The notes beneath the pieces are model-generated. The model saw only the letters and a list, made by a program, of their open reading frames with translations. It did no database searches and was not told where the DNA came from. From Anseranas semipalmata (lineage: Eukaryota; Chordata; Aves; Anseriformes; Anseranatidae): a stretch of DNA of 64,000 nucleotides. The stretch lies in contig VXAA01001968.1 in NCBI GenBank assembly GCA_013399115.1, positions 492,540 through 556,539 of the forward strand, written 5' to 3'. Position numbers and translations under genes: made by a program. This document shows, piece by piece, positions 25,639-38,470 of this stretch. Within the stretch, counting starts at the first letter, position 1; every line of letters starts with the position of its first letter.

Positions 25639-26369
25639 ATTGTTTCTCACCTAATCACATCATTTGCTCAAGTAGCTGTTTCTAAAACAGAGATGGAAGA
25701 TGGGGAGGGGAGGAGAAATGACCAGGGTATTCTTAAATCTAGAACATTACTTGTCTGCAGGAAATGAGCATTGAAAACAGCTCACAGAGGGCACCAAACC
25801 TCGACCACATTCAAAAGAAGCTCTCTGGCTTCTCACACATTGGTGTCCAATTGAGAATGCCCATGTTCAGTCTCCTCATTTGAACACTTAGTTTAGAAAA
25901 CTAAGCAAATAATCATGGTCTTAGTGAAAAAAAAAAAAAAAAAAAAAAGGTTTTATATACTGGTGCATAGAGATCTTACCTAGGAGAAGTTAAAGCTCTG
26001 TTCAAGAATATGCAAGCATTCATTTCTAAATTGGAGCAGCCTAGAGGTAAGAGATGGGAGATTTACTGTTGTAGTAAGCCAAAAGCCTGACAACTAGGGT
26101 GCCTGTTTGAGATGTGAAGACCTGCACTTCACAGGTATGATGCAAGCAGCACAGGCAGCTGATCATGGGCTGCCTACCTCTGAAAAACTACTCTGAAAAA
26201 CTGGGAACAGCTGTAAAATATGTCCTGTATTTCCAGTCACATTTACATTTGAGCTGTCTGTGACTTTTCTTGTCCCTGTCCCCTTCTGCTTAGAATATGA
26301 ACAGTAAGGATTTTCTTGCTGCATAATTTGAGAATTTGAGATGTCTGGGAGGACCTTGAACTAATTTGA
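25639..26369. other. Unique sequence left of the gap
   Basis: A poly-A run lies at 25927-25948. Bases 25971-26046 sit between splice-like signals on both strands but are too short to interpret. No gene is seen. Confidence 0.45.
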
Positions 26370-26430
26370 NNNNNNNNNNNNNNNNNNNNNNNNNNNNNNN
26401 NNNNNNNNNNNNNNNNNNNNNNNNNNNNNN
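26370..26430. other. Assembly gap, 61 N
   Basis: Unsequenced bases. Two short minus-strand frames that run through the N block are artefacts. The gap lies about 200 bases left of a long pyrimidine tract, a common cause of sequencing failure. Confidence 0.99.
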
Positions 26431-26626
26431 AAGTGTTAGGTGGTATACAAACCAAGACAGCTTGTTAAATGGCAGCTGACAGAAACTCAGCACCTAGAGG
26501 ATAAAGATAAGTCATTAGGCAGCACAGAGGTGCAGTTGTGAGAATTTAACCATTTAAAGAAGCAAACAGATATTTAAAAATAGGGCAAAAAAAATCAAAA
26601 GCAAAAACAAAAACCCTGCAGCTTAG

Positions 26627-26867
26627 CCTTTTTCTTTTTTTCTTTTTTTCTTTTTTTCTTTTTTCTTTTTTTTTTTTTTTCTTTTTTTTCTTTTTTCTTT
26701 TTTCTTTTTTTCTTTTTTTCTTTTTTTTCTTTTTTCTTTTTTCTTTTTTCTTTTTTCTTTTTTCTTTTTTCTTTTTTCTTTTTTCCTTTTTTCTTTTTTC
26801 TTTTTTTTTCTTTTTTTTCTTTTTTTTCTTTTTTTTCTTTTTTTTCTTTTTTTTCTTTTTTTTCTTT

Positions 26868-26898
<31 letters not shown>

Positions 26899-26914
26899 CT
26901 TTTTTTCTTTTTTT
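26627..26914. repeat. 288-bp pure pyrimidine (C T6-8)n tract
   Basis: The plus strand has only T and C over the whole stretch, mostly C followed by 6-8 T, and the minus strand is all purine. The minus strand reads as long lysine/arginine/glutamate-rich frames (26595-27014 and 26623-27072), which are artefacts. The near mirror symmetry makes the tract a candidate for triplex (H-DNA) formation and for length error in the assembly. Confidence 0.97.
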
Positions 26915-29640
26915 GACTTAACCTTCTTTGTTTGGAAGGTATCCCCTTGTTCTGCATCTTGAAGTACAATATATATTCTTGACAAGTTGGGACTTGTAAA
27001 CTCTGAAGTAGCACAACTACTAAAATGGTTGAAAGAATGGCTCAAACAGAGGTTGGCAGCACTGATATGCAACTCTAAACAAATGTGTGCATGGATCTAT
27101 CAAGTGTCAGTTACTAGCACACTACAAACCATGAAAATAATGAAAGAATTAATCCCAAAGTAGAAGTGAACTTGATTATTTACCAACTCTGGCAAATTGT
27201 ACATAAAATGATAGAAGGCAATCAGAAATGAATGTCCTTGAAAGAATAAATATCCTGACTTTATATTCTTTTGCATGTTATATGCTAGGCTTCAGTAGCT
27301 CAAGGAGGAGAGAGAACAAAGGTCACTTTCAATCTGTTTTTTATTCTTAACATTCAACTAGAAGACCTGGCCAACTTGGCTATGATGGGTTGTTAAATGG
27401 ATTGGCCTAGGGCAAGAAAATGAAACTAAGTGTACTCTAAAAGTTTTAGGAATTTGGATCAGGGACTATTCCATCTGTTTAACTGCAGGACAGACACAGT
27501 GTGGTTGATGAATGATGGAAGTGCTTTTTATCATTGTGGTGTTAATGACATAATGAAGGTCTTTTAAGAGTGTAAATGTGGTATCTTATAAATCTGCTTC
27601 TATACATTTTCCTTCATTTATCAAATATTAAGGGAATTTTCACCTTCTGTTCTGGAAATTGCTGCAGAGCTGCTACATTGATTTAGGAGGTCTTTTAGCT
27701 GCTTTGATGTCTATTATATTTTACCACACTGGTGAATAGGGTTTATTTCATCACATATTCAGTTTAAAAGGTTTCAATATTGATAAAATCTGGGAAGATA
27801 GGTATGTAATAAATTTTCTCCATTTCATATCCATAGGATTATTTCAGAGAACAAAGTGTAAGGAATGGGCTTGTACTGGGTTTATACTTATAAACAATTT
27901 AACCCTTCTGATGATCTACTTCCTTGCAATCTGTTTAGCAGACAGGTATGAAAAAGACCCTTACCGCCACAGCCTTTAAATATTATTTCTGCTTGCCCTA
28001 TCTTTCAGTTGTTAAAAGTAATCTGTTCAGAAATTTTGGCAATTCTGAGACTCTGTGATACACATTTAACCCTTTCAAATATAACAAGAAAGTAACAGAG
28101 ATGGGTTACTCTCTTCTTCTCATTGGAGATTTTTTTCTCTTTTCTTCTGGTTTATTTTATCTTTTTCTTCCTACTTGCATTTATTTCACCATTTTACCCT
28201 TTACCACTTTCTTTTACCAATTCCTAAGCAGTATTTAATAACTGATGATAAATCAGTCTGAAGTGCTCTATGAAGAAAAGATTATATTTGGAGGTTAAAA
28301 ATGTTATGAAAAATGGTTATACTACTTTTTATAGAAATACCGATCTAAAGAGCATGATGCAATTGCTCAGACAAAGATGTCTAGTACTATTAGGGAGACT
28401 CCTGAGTACCTTTCAGAAGACACCCGCTCTCCAGCTCAGGGTTCTTGTAGTTTCTGTGTCACATCTGACAGTCATGTCTTGGTGTCTCAGATAAGGTAAG
28501 GCATCTCAAATAGCACTGGAAAGCTATGGTTGAGCAAGTGAACTGAGCCCAAAAGTGGGATTTTTTGTTATTAGACAAAACATAAATGATCACAAATAGC
28601 CTGGGTATCTAATCTCTCATTACAGTCAGAAGAGAGTTAGTAGGAGTTCAGCAAGTCTTGAGTCTCAGGAGCTATTCAGTTGACAAAGTGTGCACGTTTA
28701 CTCAGGGTAACCTACACAGCTCTAAAACTTCATTTATTTCCTAAATCTCACTGACAATAAAAGGAACTTAGACATCTACTTTACAGTGTAGGTACTGACA
28801 TTTAAGTGACTGCCATCTCAATCTGAATGCCAGCCACAATATCCTACAGATCATAGCAAGGTGAAGAATTTAAAGCATCAGTATAGACAAAAATATTAAG
28901 TTCTCCTTATCTGGTCTACAGAATTTGGACCAAGATAATTTCAGTGACTTTGTTGTCTAATCTGTGTTATTCTCCCCACAAGCAATAAGATAAGAGAGCA
29001 TCCAGATAGCCATTGACTAAGGATGAGAGTGCTACTTTCTTGATTAAATGGCAATGTCACATTTTATACCATTGATTGAATTCTGGCACATCCTGTCTCC
29101 AGAGAAAAGTGGATCAACTGTTTTCCTCAGAAAGACATGAATTTCCATCTCTCAGATACTACAGCATGTATCCTGGCCTCACCTACCCCCCACTCAGAAC
29201 ATTTTGTGTTGCAATATACAATAAAGACAATATTTATCTTGTTTCTCTTGTTCAGAATTAAAATGGATATAGATGTGAGTCTTACTTTGCTGCCAGCAGA
29301 CACTGACATTTTGAGCAATCCAGCTTTAGAATTAAGATAAAGTCTACCCGAACAGATTTCAAGAAATATCGCAGGATGTAAAACTTATTCTGTGTTATTT
29401 TCTCACGCAGTTCCAGGGCACAAGAAGGGAAATGATGAATACAAAAATACAAGAATTTCATTCTCTGTTATGCACAAGGCCTCCCTCTTCCTTCAGGCTA
29501 TGTGAAGGCCTCCTGATAATATGAGAAATAGATCTCCTCTTTATGACTCTCAAACGTGATACTATCGAAACTGCAGCTCTTCTCATCCTAGAGGAATCTC
29601 ATTGAACATAAATAAACAGCACATCAGGTTACACTAGGGT
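26915..29640. other. Unique sequence, one exon candidate
   Basis: Mostly AT-rich unique DNA. A pyrimidine-rich stretch at about 28115-28225 precedes a 161-base open segment at 28335-28495 between splice-like signals (see findings). Other frames, such as the three overlapping ones at 29076-29340, have no support. Confidence 0.45.
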
Positions 29641-29657
29641 AAAAAAAAAAAAAAAAA
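29641..29657. repeat. Poly-A run
   Basis: Seventeen A. The surroundings show no gene-derived sequence that would make it a retrocopy tail. Confidence 0.9.
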
Positions 29658-32600
29658 TTACACACATGCCACTTCCCTGTACTTTGCAGAACAACAAAAT
29701 AAATGATTTACAAACCACTCAGAAACTTGCATCAGGAACTTCAGTGGATGTGACTAGCTAAAAGAAAAATGAAATAAAAAGAAGTTTAAGTCATTTAGTA
29801 TGGAAGCAGAACCCAAATGGTAATACATTCCAACTGGATCAGAGAAAGGAGAGAGAAAAGAGAAGGGAAATAAACTGGAAATAGAGAACATCCAGACAGA
29901 AAAGGATTTAGGTATTTAAAAAATGGTTCTTAAGCAGAACTCTGGCACTTAACTTTAAGAACATCATTCCAGATTCTAAAAATCTTCAGGCACATGGTAT
30001 CGTCACATATTACAGAAAGCAAACTTAGATGAGAGTGCTGAATGAAAATCAGCTTCAACTTAATAATGCACAATTACTGCTTTACGACAGTTTTTAAACC
30101 ATACATTTTCGATTCTTTCAGAAGCACCCACTACTGTGTACATGCAAAGCAAATAGCACAACAGGTCATAAGGAAGAAGTCATCCTTACAAAAGCCATTC
30201 CACTTTTGCCCAGTTTTCTTCCAAGTACTTAATTGAGCAAGTGCTAAGTTCTGTTCCCAGTTCTGACTTTTTCTGCAATGTCCTTTTCTAAGCCAAAATC
30301 CAGCAGCTGCATTTATGGTTGAAAAATGAGCATGGGTCAGACACTGTAATCATGAAGCTGAGCTAATGGTTTTGCTGCATAGAAAGGGTTATGGGTAATG
30401 TATTAAAGAATCACCATGGGTTTGAGATAAGAAGTCAGAAGAAATCGTTCAAATCAAATCATAGCAAAAAATCCCTTGGCAATTAATTTAAACGTTTCCA
30501 AGCTTCAAATATTTTCCTGTAACTCATTAACCTATTGAGCTTTTGAAACCTTCATGTGTTTCAGTCCTTCCTGCAAATAGAAGCCATCTGATTTTCCCAC
30601 TGTAGTTTCATTGAGACCACTGTCCGGCATGTGGCCCACAAGATTCAGGCCCCAAAACACAGGTACAAAAATAATGGAGAAGTCATTTTCATAATATTAC
30701 CAATAGACTGGGAGGAAGGCAAACTGCTATAAAAAAATGTTCTGATGTGATTTTCAATTGAGTTTTGCAGATTGGGTTCATACACTTTGGATAAGTTTCA
30801 TACAAACTATTCCATTTTTGAAAGCTTATCTGAAATGAAGCCAGTAGTTTTGTTCCTTATTGCTAATTGAGATAACCGAAGACCAGTCCTTCAGTTCTTA
30901 TGCACACTTCAGCAATTTCATGTGTGGGCCATAAGAGTGTGAACCTCCTTTAAACACATCCTGATCTGCTAATGCACCTCACTGAAGTCAGTCTAAACAG
31001 GCAGAGTAAGACTATCAATCTTTGGAGGGATTACACATTACAATAGGGGTTAAGTGAACTAGCAGGTCTGTCACCCAGAGACACCTCACTCTTGCTCTGG
31101 TCATCATGGGTAAGCATGTTCTATAGGATGTGTAAGAGGAGGGAGAAAGACTGCAGTTCATAAACAGTCTGTTTGAAAGTCTCTGAATAGGGTGTACAAA
31201 AAAAGCCCTCTCTTTAGCAAACGCCAATGGGAATAAGATTCAATTTGTTCAAGTCCCCCAATTTACTCATGTCTTCTTTGATGAAGAAGAGATACTTCCA
31301 GAAAGTCCTGTATAAATGCTGAACAATTGTTCCTGGGTGAAAAAGAGTGGCATGTAACAACTGCCTAACTATTCACTTTCCATAGTGAATATTTGGGGAA
31401 GGTATCTCCCTATGATTCTCAGGTTGGGCAAGAATCCTGAATTACTATTTTTGTGCTGTAATGAAGTTAAAGGGATACTTTAGTAATGCTCCATCTACAG
31501 AAAGATAAGAGGCTATACTGATAGACGAGCAATGCAAGTTCAGATTCTTCAAAGACTTTCTGAATTCATGAGCATCCAGTCCTTCCCAATGAGACCATCC
31601 TTTTCCTTCGTTCTTTTTCTATGTTTTTTGGATTAAAAGGTCCAAAAAACACTGAATCTTTGGGCACCTAAAAATATAGACTGTTACTGTGAAAGGCTCA
31701 GGTACAACAAAGTATATGTGGAAATTTTGACTGATGTACCACAATAAGGTAATATGGGTAGGACAGAGCATAAAGAGGTGTCTGAGATGAGCAAATGCCA
31801 CTATATAGAGAACTATTTTTACAGAACCTTCCTATAATTATCATATGGGATGGGAAGATTCTGGAGCAAACATTAATAGGAAAAATACTCCAGGCTAGTG
31901 AAAGTACATCAGAAATAAGAACATGTGCTATCTTCTCAGTGAACCCAAATACCTACTGTGAGAAGGAGAGAAGGGGAACAGAGTGATTATTTGTTCATTG
32001 TCATCACTTACGTGGATGTACATCAATGTATGTCTATATATTTAGGCCCTGTGGTTTTACTGCTTGAGAACAGCTGCAAAATATGGCTGAGTTTTGAAAC
32101 AGACTCCTGGAAAAGATCAGCCCCTGGCAGTAATATGAGTTGCTTTCAAGAGAAGTTCAAAGAGGCAGTCATTAAGGAAAATGTCAATTCTAAATGCATT
32201 TTCACTCTTTCTTTCATCTTTGTCATCTGCTAGGAACTGGCCCCTGGTGGCTTTGCCATTTTAATTCATCTGGAATCAGATGTGAGCAACAAGTCTTTCA
32301 GACCACTGCCATGGCAAGAACTTCTGTTCATTCAGGGTTGGGTAAAAAATATTATGTAATCCCAGCCATCTGTGGGTTATTGTATCAAGGTAAGTGTTTT
32401 CTTTGTAGAAAGATGTGCAGCATGTGAAGAAATAAATGAAGTCAAATACAATGGCTTATAGTGGAACACAGGAGTACTGAGAGAAGGCATATCTCTCTAA
32501 TCCACACATATCACAAGGAAGGAGTCACCACCTGAGGTTACACTGCAGACCTCAGTCTCAAGATTGCTGGGTTCAGTGCTTTTTCTTTACATGGACTTTC

Positions 32601-34548
32601 AGGGAATGATATCCAGACTACAGCTGACAGTATTTAATTACTAAACACCTTCAGAAACGTAGTTCTTTGTCCCTCTCTGTCTCAGTTTCTTGTTTACTGT
32701 GAAGCTAATGTTTTATTTCTCTGTCAGAAGGATTTTTTGCTGAATGACCACATCTGCAGGACCACGTAACATTCTATATGTTGCATTATTCAGTATGGTT
32801 CCTCAGGCTGGATCTGGTTTTCTTGCAGACTTTGTGCAACCAGGAGATTTTTTCCACAGAGCATCAGAAGAGACAAAAAATGACCGTCAGTGGAAAAGGC
32901 AGCAAACAAGCACTTTTTACTATTTCTGATACTGCAACTATATAAACTGTAAATGGGAACTCCAGAACTGTATTAACAATGTAAAGGAGAGATCACACTG
33001 CCTCTATACCTAGAGAGGTATATTTCTCTATTTATTCAGGCCTCTGTAAAGATACAGATACATATTTACATATCTCTATATTCATACGTATTGATAAACA
33101 CATTTTACTGTTGTCTGGAATCTGTATCTATGATTACCCAAACACTGCACAAAGTTAGTTCATCAAGACTCCTCTGTCCCATAATCAGAAATATTTTTAC
33201 AATTCCTAAGAGCCTTAAATAAAAACCCAGAGCAACACAACCACAGAACTCAAGAGCCCCCTTATTTTGGGATGCATCACAACTAAAACTTGATCCAAAT
33301 GTTCTCAGCATTTACAATTTATATTAAAGACTGTAGATCCAAATGTGCCTAAATTTAGTCATCTTTCATCACTGCTTATAATCTGCATTTTAGAAAAATG
33401 CAACAAAGTATGACGCAAAGCAATCATAAGAAATAAAAACACAATCTAACAACAGTCTTTATGGAAAAGAAAAATACTTTCTTCACTCAGATGCAGCAAT
33501 TAGTTTGGCCACTAGGATTTGAGAAGGTCACATTAATCATCTTCTTTAGATATTTCTATATCATTGAGATTCTTCCGTTGTGGTCCACTTCTGACACATC
33601 ACAGGAAAGTACCATACTCCTGGACATTCCTTTTTCTTAAAAAAAAATAAATCAAACATAATCTTCCTGGCCCCTCCAGGTAATCAATGAGAATCCTGAT
33701 TCATAGATTTCATTTCCTGTACATATTGCCAGCAAACAGTGACTGAATGTCATTTCAGCCTTCCTGGAAGTCAACAGTATATTGGATGTAGAAATACTCA
33801 TAATAGAAACTCAATTTTCTATCTCCAAAAATGTCCAAGATTGTCAAACTTTTCCACAATCTTATCAAATCTTTATTTTGATTAACATATGTCCCTTCTC
33901 TCCTATCTGTTGTTCCCCTGTTTGGGATTTGTAAGGCTGTCACCAAAATGTTTATGGACACAGTTCATAAGCAGTTCTTGAAGAAGATGTAAGAACCAAG
34001 GTCCCCAGTTTCCAAAGTGGGAACCTCCAATTTGTGAGCTTCAGAGACAGCCCAGGCTGACTGAATACATCTTTGATCTTTTATGTTGAATATTCTTGTT
34101 TCTGGGAATCCCATTCTGGCATGCATGCCCTCTCAAGAATCTGGATAGGACATGTTGCCAAAAGAATATCTAATTTTTCAAACTATAAGAGTTCACTTGG
34201 CTTCACTCCCTGTCTTTTTCATGTTCTTATTTTGTCATGGTTTCAACATCCCTGCTACAAGTCTTTTCAGACACTGCATAGGAAAACTAGGGACCCCAGA
34301 TTTCATCTCTGGAATCACTTATCAGAACTTGAATTTATAGGGCTAGTCAGTAATGACTGGGATCATTAATAAAGATCCGTGAGTCTCAGTCTCTGGGCTT
34401 TGAAAGGTTCTAAAACCATAGACTAATGGCCACCCAGATCACTGAAACACCTTTTTTCTAGTCCCAGGAACAAAGAAGCTACTGGTGGAAAATGGGTAAA
34501 AAAGAAGAAATGAGAGTTGTCAATGTTACACCTTTGGCTTCTAGAGAG
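29658..34548. other. Unique sequence, one exon candidate
   Basis: No supported gene. The segment 32234-32389 has a strong acceptor-like pyrimidine tract and a consensus donor (see findings). Remaining frames up to 91 codons, for example 31958-32233, lack motifs. No repeat is recognised. Confidence 0.45.
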
Positions 34549-34574
34549 ACTAGTTTCTCTAGAGAGAAACTAGT
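34549..34574. repeat. Perfect 12-bp inverted repeat, 2-bp centre
   Basis: ACTAGTTTCTCT, then AG, then AGAGAAACTAGT. The arms are exact complements, so the DNA could extrude as a cruciform or the RNA could fold as a hairpin. No T-run follows, and no bacterial-type terminator is expected here. Confidence 0.9.
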
Positions 34575-36829
34575 GAGACCATTGGTTTCCTTCAACAATA
34601 AATATTACTTTGGATTTTTCAAACTTCTGACCAGTTATTCAAATACTAAAAGAGGGTTCAGTGCTCTCTCAGGAAACAATGCGCAGATAGAGATGAAATT
34701 AAGATGAATCTCTAATTACAATCTTTCAAATGCCTCATTTTTAAGTCTACAGTAACTGCCTTAAACAACTGACCTTTCTATTCATTAACTTCTGTCCTGA
34801 ATCAACGTGTCGACTGTTCTTTTCTTCTGAACAGCTTGCAGAAATTGACAACTAAGTTCTAGCTTCAATAAAAGATAAAAACCTGCACAGGAAAAACAAT
34901 CCTAACACATCTTTTCTATTCTGTTGCACAGTAATGAAGTCACCATAAAGGCAAACTATACAGGAAGATTTGATTACATTAGAGCAAACTGAATTACTTC
35001 AGTGAGTAAGAAAGCTGAAGAAACAGTATCTGCTTTATTAGCACACAGTTTTGATTTTATGTGCACAAATAATTATTGATCTGCATAAATAATGAATGTT
35101 TTCCATCTATTACCTTATTTCTTTTTCTGTTCTTTTGAGTTTCTTTTTCTTTCACCCTGTCCTAGGTCATCAATTAATTCTTAAGTATGGTTTACTGAAT
35201 AATCCACAGATTTTCAAATAAAAAACAAAAAAATCTTAGCAACAGTTGGTCTATCCTCCTGAATGACTGCTTACTTCAGAAAATCTCAACCAGAACTTTC
35301 TGCATCAAGTTTATTGACTCTAATTCCATATTAACTCAATAATTTGAATTAACTTTGTAGCGTACTAAAAGGCCAAGATGTTTTCCCCCATACGGGGGGG
35401 GGGAAAGCAACAACTCTTTCCTTGCAAAGTGGAAGTGTTAAAGGAGATATTTGAAAGTGATATGTTGGTGTGGTCTCCTTCATTCTTATGTTCTTAAAGA
35501 TGCATATGGCTCCAGCAGGTTTCTGGTGGCTTGAAAAACATAATGGATGTAAGAGATGGCCTAATAAATTTACTTATTTACTGCTATTGTGTAGAGCCAT
35601 CCAGTTTATCCTGCTAGTTGTAGAAAAGATAAAAGCTGCAGGAAAAGTGAAACATTTTAGCATGTGTGCCTTGCTAAGCAGATGCAAGTTTAAGACTCAG
35701 TATTTGTGGATGCACTGGCTCTGATATAGGACTTGGATTGCTGGGAAGGGTCTTTCAAAACTCTTCCTAAACAAAAGCAGTTTAAAATAAGAATTCAGAA
35801 TTCTATGCCCAACAAGGAATGATGTAATATAGGCTTTGGTATTGCCACAAATTCAGACTAAAATACTAGTCCAAATTCTGATCATATTTCCACCCCCATC
35901 CCACTTTACTTGTCCTGTTCTGTAGAAGTCTGGGTTCAGAAATCCTTGCATAAAGGACCAATTATGAATAGAGAGACTCTGGACCATGAAGCCGTCATTG
36001 CCTAAGAGAGGCAGGGTGAAGCACTCCCTGGAGCTGTGTTTGTCTCTCAGCTGTCAATAAAAGAAGCCTAGGCAATTAGACTATACAACTACCTTTCACA
36101 CTATACATCTAACTTTAAAGTTAGGTGACATTAATCCCACTTTTAGTAGTGTACCTCCTCATGTTCACGTGATTTACAGAAGTGTCAATCATAAGACTGG
36201 CTATTGATCCATCACATCAATGCAGCAGATATTGAAGATTCATTTATTGCTCACAGAATGAAGCTCCTAAGGGAGCCATCCCATGTTTAATCTTCCAATC
36301 AACCAGACAAAAGATGTCACTGAACAGAACAGGACTGAGTTAAAATCCAGAAATTTCATGGGGTTGTCTCAGGCTACTGCAAAGATTGATGCAACCCAGA
36401 AAGCTCACTGTCTTAACAGTGTTGAATGCAGGGTTTAAAGCTCATACCTAAATATTTAGCAGTTCTCCTAATAAGGATGAGAAGAACTGTGCAAAGCCAA
36501 AATACAGTAACAGTTTTATGAGGACAGTACATTAGGAAGCAAAAAAGTTCTGCGAATGTTTTCCTCAGCACCTCATGCATTTCTAATTCAACAAGCTGAA
36601 AAGGGCTGATAATCATGAAACTGCAGTAAATGTGCCATGAGATAAGTCAAATAGCTTTCCGAAATTCTAATAAATTCTTTTCACAAAACATTAGCATACT
36701 CTGCCCCATGGTTCTCATTTTTACCTATTAGAGAACTTGTCTGAGATCAGACAAAAGAACTTTTTTGTTCTACTTGCATGCTGAGTGGAATTCATTATTA
36801 AACATTGTGCTAGGTTAATCTGATTTGAG
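34575..36829. other. Unique sequence, no gene seen
   Basis: A homopolymer of ten G lies at 35394-35403. Open frames (34492-34707, 35470-35724, 36413-36616) lack support. Confidence 0.5.
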
Positions 36830-36848
36830 AAAAAAAAAAAAAAAAAAA
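36830..36848. repeat. Poly-A run
   Basis: About 18-19 A in otherwise unique sequence. Confidence 0.9.
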
Positions 36849-38419
36849 GATGCAGGGGATCCTTTTATAAAGATAACATTTTCTGAGTTAAATTAGCCGA
36901 AAGAAAATGCCCACCAGAAGAAAACAGAAGCTTGTGGATTTTCTTTTTTCTTTTTCTCCAGAATTCCTCCCTACAAACTAAGGCACCACAGATTTGGTTG
37001 ACTGAACTGTCCAAGTGACTGCATTGAACTATGTAGTGTGCTACGCCTGATACATTTCTTCATCTTCCTTAAGAAAATAAAAAAGTGCTACAGAGTTTTC
37101 TTCACAGAAGACCTTTGAAGTTCCTGGTAAAATTCTCAGACAGAAGGAAGAACAGTGCCCTGTTCATAAAAATGAAGATTCGTTTGAGTCTTTGGTCTTT
37201 GGGCTGTGTAATGTACTGCTCTTGTAGCAGAGCAGTAGCTGTACACTACCTTAGGCACAGTGAGGGGACCAGCTAAGATACACAGCTCCCAGTGCAGCAA
37301 TGACTGCTCAGACCTTCCATTTGTGAAATATTTTGGGATTCTTCTGAGATAGATTCTAGATTCACTGAAATTTGACCTTTTACTCTTTTTCCCACCCTCC
37401 TTACCTCTACACCAACAAAAATTATGGGGAATATTTAAAGAGAGGGCAAGTTAAATCCAGAATCAGCTGCCCACGTTCAAACCAACTATACACATATTTT
37501 CCCAGCAAGGCACATAGGTCTGTGCCTTCACAACACTTTGAAGTTTTGCCCCAGGGAAAAGAAGGGTGGATTTCCCTTAAAGTTTTGGAATCAAAATCTT
37601 GCCCGAAGAGTATGTGAGCAAAGCCCTAGCTAGGGAATGGTGTTTTATGTCCTCTTTTCAGCACCAATGTATAAGTCTCATTGCCTCTGGCACTGCTGTC
37701 ACCACCCTTATCCTGAAATCAGGGCCATGCTGGTGTAGGAAAATGGCTCTTCCTTGGCAAACAGCTATAAGGACTACTTGAGAAAAGTGACACTTTTCAG
37801 AGCGTCACTTTTTTGCATGTGGGACTTCTACCCTAATGAGTGCAAACTTGAATTCCAGACTCAGCTGGTAATTTACTCTCCAAATCTCAGGCTCGTTTTA
37901 ACTGCATTTTCTCCCATGTGAGAATTAAAGTCTCACTAGATTGGCTTGACTTAATATTATGGACAGGGCTCACATGGTTTGCTCTGTAGCTTTCTCTAGC
38001 CCTTTTCTGAGTGTCACTTAAAGTTCTGTTGCATTCTTGGGTGAGCAAGAAGACCTCTACTTCCTGAATTCATTCCATAGGATTTTGTCTGCATGAAAAA
38101 GCTGGGTAGCTCTGAGGACCAGTTTTGAAGATGGAGAGGAAGGAATAGTTATCAGGGATATCAGGAAATTATCAGGGATAACCAAGCAACAGGTTTTTCT
38201 TTACGATGTCATAGAGGGAACAAAATTCAGGCAGCAAAGCCTGCTAGCTAGTTCTCTTAATAGTACAAAAGGTCATTTTTCCAAATGTTTAAACTGAACC
38301 CTCAGGCTTTCAGGATTATGTGCTCTGTCATTATCAAGCAAAATCCCATTGCACTAAGAAGCAGCCATTGTTTTTAAAAAGACAGAGACACTCATTTTGC
38401 CAGGCACATTATGGCTGTT
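36849..38419. other. Unique sequence with small repeats
   Basis: An exact 9-bp inverted repeat lies at 37783-37791 and 37804-37812. The block TTATCAGGGATA recurs 20 bases apart near 38149 and 38169. No gene is seen, and the frames at 37085-37781 are short and unrecognised. Confidence 0.5.
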
Positions 38420-38470
38420 AAAAACAAAACAAAACAAAACAAAACAAAACAAAACAAAACAAAACAAAAC
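38420..38470. repeat. (AAAAC)n microsatellite
   Basis: About ten perfect pentamers. The minus strand reads as a FCFVL repeat at the start of a 105-codon frame (38418-38735), which is an artefact. Confidence 0.95.

Noticed and set aside
26595..27072. Long Lys/Arg/Glu-rich minus-strand open frames
   Set aside because: They are the translation of a pure purine simple repeat; flanking parts have no domain.
29641..29657. Poly-A run as a retrocopy tail
   Set aside because: No gene-like sequence upstream and no flanking duplication.
37783..37812. 9-bp inverted repeat as a transcription terminator
   Set aside because: Stem-loop terminators are bacterial; the 12-base loop and vertebrate context make it a chance pairing.
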